Under the pieces are notes generated by a model that worked only from the letters and a program-made list of their open reading frames with translations, did not search any database and had not been told where the DNA came from. From Pelomonas aquatica (GTDB taxonomy: Bacteria; Pseudomonadota; Gammaproteobacteria; Burkholderiales; Burkholderiaceae_C): 64,000 bases of DNA. The position numbers and the translations under genes were made by a program. Location: contig NZ_JAPPUW010000005.1 of assembly GCF_026712205.1 (NCBI RefSeq), positions 186,001-250,000 of the forward strand. The letters are read 5' to 3'. Numbering within the stretch: the first letter of the stretch is position 1; each line of letters opens with the position of its first letter. Shown here one piece after another: positions 30,901-38,930 of the stretch.

Positions 30901-33878
30901 CCGACGAGGGCTTCAAGCTCATCGGCCCGCTGCGCATCAGCATCGCGCTGTTCAACATCTTCCTGAACGAGGCCGACGAGCTGTCGCGCCGCCTCTCCAT
31001 CGAGCTGGCCGAATGGGCGTCCGAGCTCAGCCACCCCGTGCCCGCCAGCTGCGAGGCGCATGCCCACAAGCTGGCCGGCAATGCGGCCACCGTGGGCTAC
31101 GACGATCTGTCGTCGCTGGCCCGCGAGCTGGAGCACACGCTGGGCCGCGCCCAGCGCGCCGTGCGCTACGAAGAGGCCGACGCCGAGCTCTTCGTGCGCG
31201 CCGCCGACGACATCCGCCGCCTGCTGCACCAGTTCGCCGCCGGCTTCCTGAAGCCGCACGACCCCGAGGTCATCGAGCAACTGCATGCCTACGAGCCGCA
31301 GGAGGAGCCGATGACGGCCGCGGCCCCGCTGGACGCGCTCGTGGCGGCGGCCGGCCCTGACACCATCGCCGGTGAGCTGGAGCTGCCCGCTTCCGTCGCG
31401 CAGCCGCAGCCCGAGCTCGCGTCCGAGCCGGCCGGCCAAGCCGTCGTCGAGCCGGCCCCTGCGCCGGAGCCGCCGCCCGAGCCCGAGGCCGGCCTGCCCG
31501 ACCACATCGAGCCCGACCTCTACCCGATCTTCGAGGAAGAGGGCCGCGACCTGCTGCAGCAGCTGCACGGCGCGCTGCGCGAATGGCTGGCCGAGCCCGG
31601 CGACCTGGGCCGCTCCGACGCCTGCATGCGGGCCCTGCACACCTTCAAGGGCGGTGCCCGCCTCGCCGGCGCGATGCGCCTGGGCGAGCAGGCCCACCAT
31701 CTGGAGTCGGCCATCGAGGCGCTGCTGCGCGCCGGCAGCGCCGACTTCGGCCAGGTCCAGGCCCTGCAGCACGAGGGCGATGCGCTGGAGCACGCCTTCG
31801 AGCAGCTCGGCCGCAGCCTGATGGCGCCGGCCGCCGCGGCCCCCGTGGCGGCACCGCTCCCCGCGGCCGTCGCACCCGCCGAACCCCGGCCCGAGCCGCT
31901 GGCCCGCTTGGCCATGCCGGCCCCGGTGGCCGACGAGGCGGCCCCGTCGGCGCCGGCCCGCGAGATCGACTGGAGCCGCTTCACCGACACCGCCGAGATC
32001 GAGCCCGGCAGCGACAGCCTGGCCATCGGCCAGGCTCAGGTCCGCGTGCGTGGCAGCCTGCTGGAGCGCATGGCCACGCAGGCCGGCGAGGTCAGCATCC
32101 GCCGCGCCCGCATGGAGTCCGAGCTGGCCCAGATGAAGGGTGCGCTGCTCGACCTGGACGACAACCTGGAGCGCCTGCGCGCCCAGCTGCGCGAGCTGGA
32201 CCTGCAGGCCGAGGCCCAGATGCATGCCCAGCAGGAGCTGGCGCAGCAGGGCGGCCGCGAGTTCGACCCGCTGGAGTTCGACCGCTACACCCGCTTCCAG
32301 GAACTGACCCGCATGCTGACCGAGTCGGTCGGCGACGTGGCCACGCTGCAGCGCACGCTGGGCCGCAGCGTGCAGTCCGGCGAAGACGAGCTGGCCGCGC
32401 AGTCGCGGCTGACGCGCGAACTGCAGGACGACCTGCTGCGCACCCGCCTGGTCGAGTTCGACTCCGTCGGCGAGCGCATGCACCGCGTCGTGCGCCAGGC
32501 CGCGCGCGACACCGGCAAGCAGGTCAGGCTGGAGATCAGCGGCGGCCAGACCGAGCTGGACCGCTCCGTGCTGGAGCGCATGTCGGGCGCCTTCGAGCAC
32601 CTGCTGCGCAACAGCGTCAGCCACGGCATCGAGGCGCCGGACGCGCGCGCCGCGGCGGGCAAGGACGCCACCGGCACGCTGCGCATCGGGGTGCGCCAGC
32701 ACGGCAACGAGGTGCTGCTGAACTTCGCCGACGACGGCGCCGGCCTCAACCTCGCGCGCATCCGCGAGCGCGGCCTGCAGCTGGGCCTGATCGCGCCCGA
32801 TGCCGAGCCCGACGAGGCCCAGCTCAAGCGCCTGATCTTCGCGCCCGGCTTCTCCACGGCCAGCCAGATCACCGAGCTCAGCGGGCGCGGCATCGGCATG
32901 GACGTGGTCCGCGCCGAGGTCGGCACGCTGGGCGGCAGCATCGAGACGGCCTCGCAGGCCGGCGCGGGCACCAACTTCCTGCTGCGCCTGCCGCTGACCA
33001 CGGCGCTGACGCAGATCGTGCTGCTCAGGAGCGGTGACCAGGTCGTCGCCGTGCCGGCGGCGCTGATGGAGTCCGTGCAGCGCGTGCCGGTCGACGCCGT
33101 CGAGGCGGCCTATGCCGGCGGCAAGCTCAGGCATGGCGGCGCTGAGCTGCCGTTCTACTGGCTGGGCGGCCTGCTCGGCCATCACGGCCGCGGCCACACG
33201 CATGGCCGCCATGCGCCCATCGTGCTGGTGCGCAGCGCGCAGGCCGCGCTGGCCCTGCACGTCGACGAGGTCATCGGCAACCAGGAAGTCGTCGTCAAGA
33301 ACCTGGGCGCCCAGCTCAACCGCGTGCCGGGCCTGGCGGGCATCAGCCTGCTGGCCTCGGGCGATGTCGCGCTGATCTACAACGTCGTCGCGCTGGCCGA
33401 CTGGTACGGCGTCGATGCCCAGGCCCGCCTCGTGGCGGCCCATGCGCAGTCGCAGTCGGCCCAGCCGGTCGCGCCGGTGGCCGAGGAGGTCGTGCAGGCG
33501 CCGCTGGTCATGGTGGTCGACGATTCGCTGACCGTGCGCCGCGTGACCCAGCGCCTGCTGGAGCGCGTCGGCCTGCGCGTGCTGCTGGCCAAGGACGGCC
33601 TCGATGCGATGGAGAAGCTGGCCGGCGACGAACTGCCGGCCGTCGTGCTGTCGGACATCGAGATGCCGCGCATGGACGGCTTCGACCTGGTGCGCAATAT
33701 GCGCGCCGACTCGCGGCTGGCCGGCCTGCCGGTCATCATGATCACGTCGCGCATCGCGCAGAAGCACCGAGACTACGCGGCCCAGCTCGGTGTCGAGCAC
33801 TACCTCGGCAAGCCGTATGACGAGGAACAGCTGCTGGGCCTGATCCAGCAGTTCACCCGTCACGCCGCCGCGGCCTAG
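27960..33878 (+). CDS. chpA: Hybrid CheA-type histidine kinase ChpA/PilL
   Basis: This 1972-residue kinase phosphorylates PilG and PilH. About 600 N-terminal residues are helical and Hpt-like without a clear phospho-His. Three Hpt modules follow with acceptor histidines at about His710 (AFHTLKGSARMVGL), His1036 (AHAHKLAGNAATVGY) and His1227 (ALHTFKGGARLAGA), separated by Ala/Pro/Glu-rich linkers. The CheA dimerisation and ATPase part has Asn1551 (LLRNSVSHGIEAPD) and the DDGAG box near 1592, then a CheW-like domain. The C-terminal receiver has Asp1854/1855, acceptor Asp1899 (SDIEMPRMDG) and Lys1951. Pseudomonas ChpA has more phosphotransfer modules. It follows pilJ by 32 bases. Confidence 0.95.
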   Translation: MESSLRDAELPADLSPLAWVQEELRRSLEAVHKTLRRLVRDGADNRLSAFGADAQPSLPLQQAAAQLHQVSGVLSLVGLPAGASVLRAAEQAVERLAQHPLEVEPSTVDTIERADFALLAYVARLLAGSKTSTLALYPSYRDLQQLNGVERIHPADLWQYDWAWRSLPLEAGAAPRSPDAVRAPFEAALLRQMREPNPAHAASLSGLCAGLAAGLPAGNGRTLWQLAAAVFEGQALKLLGSDAYTKRLGSKLLHELRLVGQDGQDDPQRDRLAQDLLFFCAQCRPTPGVGPRLQAVHEAYRLGDEQAGNYEDASLGRIDPAWVAQAKRRVLAAKESWSSAAEGDQHRLTGLDEQFAALAESLTRLFPSGEVLAQTLQRAVVATLRSRSTPPPALAMEVATSLLYVEAALEDAAFDQPEQADRVRRLARRVEAVAHGQPAEPLEDWMEDLYRRVSDRQTLGSVVHELRASLSEVERLCDEYFRSPTQRELLIPVPGQLQAMRGVLSVLGLDQAALATVRMRDEVDGLANTEIDFERAGAKGVFERLATNLGALGFLIDMLSVQPALAKRMFQFDEASGRLDAVMGRREGAVDLPDFEASGFHVEPEPAAVPDFAHEATQPLHVELGTLELPDLSLPDVDLSQPAPAPAPLPAAPAPAPAAAEPSVADDPEMREIFLEEADEVIANARAALEALHTEPADHAQLTVVRRAFHTLKGSARMVGLNDFGEGAWACEQLYNASLAEAHPQADAALMGFTAEALDYFARWREQIAGSAPGHSLPDPLRRSADSLRLQGQPLPLDWPAEAPAAAPQPAPAEPPRAAATPAEVLPVAENIEAAALDLDFADTLPPEIEEAEPLLPDFVLEPSEPQAAATPAGPARPEPALSLDFGGTELLPDVHASAEPLPVAAVDMEPLLPSLGVELDLDGAAEAVEAAPLPDDEPTLALSVPPAHEAAHAAAAEAAPLLALVEPVVPPEPELAPVDPDEGFKLIGPLRISIALFNIFLNEADELSRRLSIELAEWASELSHPVPASCEAHAHKLAGNAATVGYDDLSSLARELEHTLGRAQRAVRYEEADAELFVRAADDIRRLLHQFAAGFLKPHDPEVIEQLHAYEPQEEPMTAAAPLDALVAAAGPDTIAGELELPASVAQPQPELASEPAGQAVVEPAPAPEPPPEPEAGLPDHIEPDLYPIFEEEGRDLLQQLHGALREWLAEPGDLGRSDACMRALHTFKGGARLAGAMRLGEQAHHLESAIEALLRAGSADFGQVQALQHEGDALEHAFEQLGRSLMAPAAAAPVAAPLPAAVAPAEPRPEPLARLAMPAPVADEAAPSAPAREIDWSRFTDTAEIEPGSDSLAIGQAQVRVRGSLLERMATQAGEVSIRRARMESELAQMKGALLDLDDNLERLRAQLRELDLQAEAQMHAQQELAQQGGREFDPLEFDRYTRFQELTRMLTESVGDVATLQRTLGRSVQSGEDELAAQSRLTRELQDDLLRTRLVEFDSVGERMHRVVRQAARDTGKQVRLEISGGQTELDRSVLERMSGAFEHLLRNSVSHGIEAPDARAAAGKDATGTLRIGVRQHGNEVLLNFADDGAGLNLARIRERGLQLGLIAPDAEPDEAQLKRLIFAPGFSTASQITELSGRGIGMDVVRAEVGTLGGSIETASQAGAGTNFLLRLPLTTALTQIVLLRSGDQVVAVPAALMESVQRVPVDAVEAAYAGGKLRHGGAELPFYWLGGLLGHHGRGHTHGRHAPIVLVRSAQAALALHVDEVIGNQEVVVKNLGAQLNRVPGLAGISLLASGDVALIYNVVALADWYGVDAQARLVAAHAQSQSAQPVAPVAEEVVQAPLVMVVDDSLTVRRVTQRLLERVGLRVLLAKDGLDAMEKLAGDELPAVVLSDIEMPRMDGFDLVRNMRADSRLAGLPVIMITSRIAQKHRDYAAQLGVEHYLGKPYDEEQLLGLIQQFTRHAAAA

Positions 33879-33885
33879 GCGACCC

Positions 33886-34926
33886 ATGTCACAGGTTGTC
33901 GACCACCTCGCCGAGCTGACGGGCTTCCGTGACCGTGACGTCATGGACGTCACCCTCGTCATGGCGCTGCGCGACCTGCTGGAGCCGGAGTCGGTGGCCA
34001 TCTACCGCAGCGTCGGCGAGCCGGGGCAGGAGCGCTGGCTCACGCGCGCGCATCTGCGCGCCGGCGACGCGGTGGCCTCGGCCGACCCGCTGTGGGCCAA
34101 GCCCGAGGCGCTGCCGCTGGTGACCGAGCATCCGCTGCGCCTGGAGGCCATGCGCAGCCGCAGCGTGACCCAGGTCGCCCAGGGCGGCCAGTGGTTCTAC
34201 CTGTTCCCGATCGCGACCGACCGCGACGTCGTCGGCGTCATCGAGATCCTCTCCACGCGCCGCCTGGGTGCCAGTTCGCAGCGCATGGTCAGCAGCGTGC
34301 TGCGCATCTATCACAACTTCCAGGGCCTGCTCGACTACTCCGAGCGCGACACGCTGACCGGCCTGCTCAACCGCAAGACCTTCGACGAGAGCTTCCTGAA
34401 GGTGCTGACCGAGATCCCGGCCAAGCAGCCGCTGCCCGAGCACGGCGCCGAGGACCGCCGCCACGAAGCCGCCGTGCCCCACTATGTGCTGGGCGTCATC
34501 GACATCGACCACTTCAAGTCCGTCAACGACCGTTTCGGCCATCTGATCGGCGACGAGGTGCTGCTGCTGCTGTCGCGGCTGATGCGTGGATCCTTCCGCT
34601 TCCACGACCTGCTCTACCGCTTCGGCGGCGAGGAGTTCGTCGTGCTGATGCGCTGCGACGAGGATGTCCACGCCGGCGAGGCCTTCGAGCGCCTGCGCCT
34701 GAACACCGAGCGCTACGTCTTCCCGCAGGTCGGCCGCATCACGGTCAGCATCGGCTTCACCGAGGTGCGGGCCGGCGATGCGCCGGCCGCGGCCTTCGAG
34801 CGTGCCGACAAGGCCGTCTACCACGCCAAGGCGCATGGCCGGAACCAGGTGCACAACTACGCGGCCCTGGTGGCCAGCGGCGTGATCCAGGAAACCGCCC
34901 CGCTGTCCGACGTGGAGCTGTTCTGA
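33886..34926 (+). CDS. Diguanylate cyclase with GAF-like sensor region
   Basis: This 346-residue protein makes cyclic di-GMP. Residues 1-145 resemble a GAF/PAS-like sensory region without a membrane segment. The GGDEF domain starts at DTLTGLLNRKTFD, has DIDHFKSVNDRFGH and the active-site GGEEF at 247-251. An RFHD I-site lies five residues before it, so product inhibition is expected. It starts eight bases after chpA, so it is almost surely cotranscribed and likely ties pilus chemosensing to c-di-GMP. Confidence 0.92.
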   Translation: MSQVVDHLAELTGFRDRDVMDVTLVMALRDLLEPESVAIYRSVGEPGQERWLTRAHLRAGDAVASADPLWAKPEALPLVTEHPLRLEAMRSRSVTQVAQGGQWFYLFPIATDRDVVGVIEILSTRRLGASSQRMVSSVLRIYHNFQGLLDYSERDTLTGLLNRKTFDESFLKVLTEIPAKQPLPEHGAEDRRHEAAVPHYVLGVIDIDHFKSVNDRFGHLIGDEVLLLLSRLMRGSFRFHDLLYRFGGEEFVVLMRCDEDVHAGEAFERLRLNTERYVFPQVGRITVSIGFTEVRAGDAPAAAFERADKAVYHAKAHGRNQVHNYAALVASGVIQETAPLSDVELF

Positions 34927-34936
34927 CGCGGCTGCC

Positions 34937-36388
34937 TCAGGTCGGCTCGCGCGCCGGCAGCGCACGCGTCTTCACGACCGCATAGCGTTCCAGCGTGCGC
35001 GCGCGCGCCAGCGCGTGGTCCACGACCGGGCGCGGGTAGTCCACGCCCTGCATCTGCAGCGGCGCGCGCTCCCAGGGCGCGTGGACGGCCTTGGCCGGCA
35101 GGCCGGCCAGTTCGGGGCAGTAGCGGCGGATGAAGCGGCCCTCGGCATCGAACTTCTCGCTCTGCGTGGTCGGGTTGAAGATGCGGAACCAGGGCTGGGC
35201 GTCGCAGCCGCTGCTGCTGGCCCACTGCCAGCCACCGTTGTTGGCCGCGAGGTCGAAGTCCAGCAGCTGCGCGGCGAACCAGGCCTCGCCGCGGCGCCAG
35301 TCCAGCCCCAGGTCCTTGCACAGGAAGCTGGCCGCGACCATGCGCAGCCGGTTGTGCATATAGCCGGTCTGGCGCAGCTGGCGCATCGCCGCGTCCACCA
35401 GCGGGAAGCCGGTGCGGCCCTCGCACCAGGCGGCGAACAGCGCGTCGGCCTGCGGGCCCGTCTCCCAGCGAACAGCGTCGTACTCGGGCCGGAAGGCGGC
35501 CGTCATCGCCTGCGGATGGTGGTGCATGAGCTGGTGGTAGAAGTCGCGCCAGATCAGCTCCGACAGCCAGACCTCGGCGCCATGCTCGCCGCCCAGCATG
35601 CGCTGGTGGGCGAGCCGCGCCAGGCGGCGGATGGACACGGTGCCGAAGCGCAGGTGCACGCTCAGATAGCTCGGCCCCTTGACGGCGGGGAAGTCGCGCG
35701 TGCGGCCGTACTGGTCGATGCGGTCGAGGAAGTCGTCCAGCAGGGCCTCGGCGCCGCGGCTGCCCTGGCCGACATGGGGGCTCAGGCCCGCAGGCTTGAA
35801 GCCGATGTTAGCCAGCGTGGGCACGCCGCGCGCCAGCCCGCTCGGCGCCAGCGCCGCAGCATGGCGCTCGACCGGGTAGCTGCCCAGGTAGAAGGCGTCC
35901 AGCTTGCGCAGCCAGGCGTTCTTGTAGGGCGTGAACACGCCGTAGGGGCCGCCGGCGGCCGTCATGAGTTCGCGGCGCTCGAAGACGACGTGGTCCTTGA
36001 AGGTGCGCAGCTCGGCGTCGAGGGCCTCCAGCCGCCCGGCCACGAGCGCGTCGCGCGCCAGCGCCTGCGGCTCGTCGTCGTGGTTGCAGAACACCGCCTG
36101 CACGCCCAGTTCGGCCGCCAGGCGCGGGATCTCGTCCGCCGCGCGGCCGTGGCGCACGATCAGCGCGCCGCCGTGTCGGCGCAGGGCCTCGTCCAGCACC
36201 TGCAGCGCGCCGAGGATGAACTCGACGCGCCGGTCCGCGCGGGGCAAGGCGTCGAGGATGTCGCGGTCCAGCACGAAGGCGCAGAAGACCTGCCTGGCGC
36301 CGGTCAGCGCGCGGTACAGCGCGGCCTGGTCGTCCACGCGCAGGTCGCGGCGGAACCAGACCAGGGCGCGATCAATTCGGGTGGTCAT
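34937..36388 (-). CDS. phrB: Deoxyribodipyrimidine photolyase
   Basis: This 483-residue enzyme repairs cyclobutane pyrimidine dimers with blue light. It begins ALVWFRRDLRVDDQAAL, the photolyase N-terminal domain that binds the antenna pigment. The C-terminal FAD domain contains SYLSVHLRFGTVSIR, LIWRDFYHQLM, GRTGFPLVDAAMRQL and the WASSSGCDAQPWFRIFNP segment. Length is standard for class I CPD photolyases. It converges with the diguanylate cyclase gene and is divergent from algH across a 23-base gap. Confidence 0.96.
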   Translation of the reverse strand: MTTRIDRALVWFRRDLRVDDQAALYRALTGARQVFCAFVLDRDILDALPRADRRVEFILGALQVLDEALRRHGGALIVRHGRAADEIPRLAAELGVQAVFCNHDDEPQALARDALVAGRLEALDAELRTFKDHVVFERRELMTAAGGPYGVFTPYKNAWLRKLDAFYLGSYPVERHAAALAPSGLARGVPTLANIGFKPAGLSPHVGQGSRGAEALLDDFLDRIDQYGRTRDFPAVKGPSYLSVHLRFGTVSIRRLARLAHQRMLGGEHGAEVWLSELIWRDFYHQLMHHHPQAMTAAFRPEYDAVRWETGPQADALFAAWCEGRTGFPLVDAAMRQLRQTGYMHNRLRMVAASFLCKDLGLDWRRGEAWFAAQLLDFDLAANNGGWQWASSSGCDAQPWFRIFNPTTQSEKFDAEGRFIRRYCPELAGLPAKAVHAPWERAPLQMQGVDYPRPVVDHALARARTLERYAVVKTRALPAREPT

Positions 36389-36411
36389 ACCCGGCAGAAT
36401 AAAATGCCGCC
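36389..36411. promoter_or_regulatory. Short divergent promoter region phrB/algH
   Basis: The 23-base gap has an A/T island. On the plus strand TAAAAT (36400-36405) lies six bases before the algH ATG. On the minus strand TATTCT (36401-36396) lies seven bases before the phrB ATG. If these are -10 boxes, transcription would start at or within a base of each ATG, giving leaderless mRNAs; neither start has a ribosome site. The -35 positions, inside the opposite genes, are weak. Confidence 0.45.
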
Positions 36412-36990
36412 ATGCCCGCCGACCGGATCGTCCTGACCAACCAGTTCCTCATCGCCATGCCGGGCATGGCCGACGAGGCTTTCGCAGGCACGGTGGTCTA
36501 CCTCTGCGAGCACAACGACAACGGCGCCCTCGGCCTCGTCATCAACAAGCCCATCTCGCTGACGCTGGGCCATCTGTTCGAGAAGGTCGAGCTGAGCCCG
36601 CCGGCCGACCCGCTGGCCGAGACGCCGGTCTTCTACGGCGGCCCGGTGCAGACCGACCGCGGCTTCGTGCTGCACGAGCCGCTGGACGAGGAGGGCGGCC
36701 ACTACAACGCGACGCTGGCCGTGCCCGGCGGCCTGGAGATGACCACCAGCCGCGACGTGCTGGAGGCGCTGTCCAACGGCGCCGGCCCCAAGAAGCTGCT
36801 CGTCACGCTGGGCTACAGCGGCTGGGCCGCCGGCCAGCTGGAGGAAGAGATCGGCCGCAACGGCTGGCTGACCGTCGACGCGGCGCCGGAGATCATCTTC
36901 GACACGCCGGTCGAGCAGCGCTACGAGAAGGCCCTGGGCCTGCTGGGCATCGACCCGCGGATGCTCAGCTCCGATGCGGGGCATGCGTGA
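36412..36990 (+). CDS. YqgE/AlgH family protein
   Basis: This 192-residue cytoplasmic protein belongs to UPF0301 (YqgE, called AlgH in Pseudomonas). Conserved parts are NQFLIAMPGM near the N-terminus, GALGLVINKP, FYGGPVQTDRGFVLH and LGYSGWAAGQLEEEI. The molecular function is not settled. As in many proteobacteria it precedes ruvX/yqgF, with pyrR and pyrB following, so an operon is likely. Its stop is separated from ruvX by a repeat element. Confidence 0.92.
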   Translation: MPADRIVLTNQFLIAMPGMADEAFAGTVVYLCEHNDNGALGLVINKPISLTLGHLFEKVELSPPADPLAETPVFYGGPVQTDRGFVLHEPLDEEGGHYNATLAVPGGLEMTTSRDVLEALSNGAGPKKLLVTLGYSGWAAGQLEEEIGRNGWLTVDAAPEIIFDTPVEQRYEKALGLLGIDPRMLSSDAGHA

Positions 36991-37076
36991 GCGCCGAGCG
37001 CTGGGCCGCTCCCGAGCCGGCGTGCGTCCCCTTGGGGGACCGTCCGACGCTGGCGTCGGACGAGGGGCATGCGTGA
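36978..37076 (-). repeat. Dispersed repeat with perfect 13-base direct repeats, copy A3 (algH-ruvX)
   Basis: A 73-base element (36991-37063), inverted relative to A1, contains GTCCCCTTGGGGGACCG and a GTCCGACGC/GCGTCGGAC hairpin. It is bounded by identical copies of GGGGCATGCGTGA at 36978-36990 and 37064-37076. The left copy ends with the algH stop; the right copy ends in the first base of the ruvX ATG. This is the short form of the block seen at 538-690 and 45600-45745. Confidence 0.85.
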
Positions 37077-37474
37077 TGGCCGTCGTGGCTGACGCGTCCC
37101 GCCTTCAATCCTTTCTTGCTTTTGATTTCGGCCTGCGCCGCATCGGCGTGGCCAGCGGCACGCGCCTGCTCGGCGCGGCCGAGCCGCGCGGCACGCTCAA
37201 GGGCGGCGACTTCGACGCCATCGCGGCCCTCATCCAGACCTGGCAGCCCGACGCCCTCGTCATCGGCGTGCCGCGCCACCCAGACGGCGCGCCGCACGAG
37301 ATGACGGCCAAGGCGCAGAACTTCGGCCGCCGCCTGGCCGGGCGCTACCACCTGCCGGTCTTCGAGGTGGACGAGCGCTACACCAGCGTGGAGGCCGAAG
37401 GCCAAGGTGCGCACGACGTGGATGCCGCCGCCGCCGCGCTGATCCTTGAACAGTTTTTCCGAGAACACCCATGA
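37076..37474 (+). CDS. ruvX: Putative pre-16S rRNA nuclease RuvX/YqgF
   Basis: This 132-residue RNase H-like protein is thought to trim the 5' end of 16S rRNA or act on branched DNA. The fold is shown by FLAFDFGLRRIGVASG, VIGVPRHPDG and FEVDERYTSVEAE, which carry its catalytic Asp and Glu positions, with a final Asp in DVDAAAAALILEQFF. The start at 37076 gives a normal N-terminus. It overlaps pyrR by four bases (ATGA). Confidence 0.93.
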   Translation: MAVVADASRLQSFLAFDFGLRRIGVASGTRLLGAAEPRGTLKGGDFDAIAALIQTWQPDALVIGVPRHPDGAPHEMTAKAQNFGRRLAGRYHLPVFEVDERYTSVEAEGQGAHDVDAAAAALILEQFFREHP

Positions 37475-37968
37475 CTGAATTGCTGCTCGATGCCGAGGCC
37501 CTGTACCTCGAACTCAAGAAAGGGGTGCAGCGCCTGCTGACGCCCGACACCGCCCTGGTGGGCATCTGGAGCGGCGGCGCCTGGCTGGCCGAGCGCCTGG
37601 CGGCCGACCTGGGGCTGGCCTCCGGCACCATCTCCAGCGCGCTGCACCGCGACGACTTCGGCTCGCGCGGCCTGGTGTCCGGAAAAGGAGGTGCCGACCA
37701 CACGACGCTGCCCTTCGAGGTCAACGGCCGTGACATCCTGCTCATCGACGACGTGCTCTACACCGGCCGAACGACGCGGGCGGTGCTCAACGAGCTGTTC
37801 GACTTCGGCCGCCCGGCGCGCGTGCAGCTCGCCGTGCTGGTGGACCGCGGCGGGCGCCAGCTGCCCATCGAGCCGGCCTTCTCGGCTGCGCGCGTGACGC
37901 TGTCGTCCGAACAAAGCCTGCGTCTCGCCCGCAACGAGAGCGGCACCTTCAGCTTCGAGGTGAAGTGA
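37471..37968 (+). CDS. pyrR: Bifunctional pyr operon regulator/uracil phosphoribosyltransferase-type protein
   Basis: This 165-residue phosphoribosyltransferase-fold protein has the PRPP loop in [16 protein letters not shown] and [12 protein letters not shown], the PyrR pattern. In Bacillus PyrR binds pyr mRNA to attenuate it. In proteobacteria with the pyrR-pyrB order the regulatory mechanism is less clear, and no antiterminator hairpin is visible here. It overlaps ruvX by four bases and its TGA overlaps the pyrB ATG (TGATG). Confidence 0.92.
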   Translation: MTELLLDAEALYLELKKGVQRLLTPDTALVGIWSGGAWLAERLAADLGLASGTISSALHRDDFGSRGLVSGKGGADHTTLPFEVNGRDILLIDDVLYTGRTTRAVLNELFDFGRPARVQLAVLVDRGGRQLPIEPAFSAARVTLSSEQSLRLARNESGTFSFEVK

Positions 37969-38930
37969 TGCTCAGCAAACGCAACCCCCAGCTCAACAAG
38001 CACGGGGAGCTGATCCATCTGCTGTCCGTCGAAGGCCTGCCGCGCGCGGTCATCGAGCAGATCCTGGACACGGCCGGCAGCTTCCTGTCGGTCAACGACC
38101 GCGAGGTCAAGAAGGTGCCGCTGCTGCGCGGCAAGTCGGTGTTCAACCTGTTCTTCGAGAACAGCACGCGCACCCGCACGACCTTCGAGATCGCCGCCAA
38201 GCGCCTGTCCGCCGACGTCATCAACCTCGACATCGCGCGCAGCTCCACGGCCAAGGGCGAGACCCTGCTCGACACGGTCGCCAACCTCAGCGCGATGCAC
38301 GCCGACATGTTCGTCGTGCGCCACAGCGAGAGCGGCGCGCCCCACCTGATCGCCCAGCACTGCGCGCCGCATGTGCACGTCGTCAACGCCGGCGACGGCC
38401 GCCATGCCCACCCGACGCAGGGCCTGCTGGACATGTACACGATCCGGCACTTCAAGAAGGACTTCCGGAACCTGACGGTGGCCATCGTCGGCGACATCGT
38501 GCACTCGCGCGTCGCGCGCAGCGACATCCACGCGCTCAACATCCTCGGCGTGCCCGAGATCCGCGCGGTCGGCCCCAAGACCCTGGTGCCCGGTGACCTG
38601 CGCGACATGGGCGTGCGCGTCTGCCACGACATGGCCGAGGGCGTGAAGGACGCCGACGTCGTCATCATGCTGCGCCTGCAGAACGAGCGCATGAACGGCG
38701 CGATGCTGCCCAGCAGCGGCGAGTTCTTCAAGCACTTCGGCCTCACGCCTGACAAGCTCGCGCTGGCCAAGCCCGACGCCATCGTCATGCACCCGGGGCC
38801 GATCAACCGTGGCGTCGAGATCGCGTCCGAAGTGGCGGACGGCAAGAGCAGCGTCATCCTGCCGCAGGTCACCTTCGGCATCGCCGTGCGCATGGCCGTG
38901 ATGGCCATCCTTGCTGGAAACGAAGCATGA
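37968..38930 (+). CDS. pyrB: Aspartate carbamoyltransferase catalytic subunit
   Basis: PyrB joins carbamoyl phosphate and aspartate, the first committed step of pyrimidine synthesis. The 320-residue protein has the carbamoyl-phosphate loop [12 protein letters not shown] (STRTR at 66-70), [12 protein letters not shown], and [11 protein letters not shown]. There is no pyrI regulatory subunit nearby. Instead pyrX follows with a four-base overlap, the arrangement of the PyrB-PyrC' dodecameric ATCase of Pseudomonas-type bacteria. Confidence 0.97.
   Translation: MLSKRNPQLNKHGELIHLLSVEGLPRAVIEQILDTAGSFLSVNDREVKKVPLLRGKSVFNLFFENSTRTRTTFEIAAKRLSADVINLDIARSSTAKGETLLDTVANLSAMHADMFVVRHSESGAPHLIAQHCAPHVHVVNAGDGRHAHPTQGLLDMYTIRHFKKDFRNLTVAIVGDIVHSRVARSDIHALNILGVPEIRAVGPKTLVPGDLRDMGVRVCHDMAEGVKDADVVIMLRLQNERMNGAMLPSSGEFFKHFGLTPDKLALAKPDAIVMHPGPINRGVEIASEVADGKSSVILPQVTFGIAVRMAVMAILAGNEA

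Noticed and set aside
28038-34001. Open frame of almost 2000 codons antisense to chpA
   Set aside because: High GC and codon bias keep the opposite strand free of stops. The translation is low-complexity (Gln, Arg, His, Leu, Ala) with no recognisable domain, while the plus strand has a complete, ordered CheA architecture.
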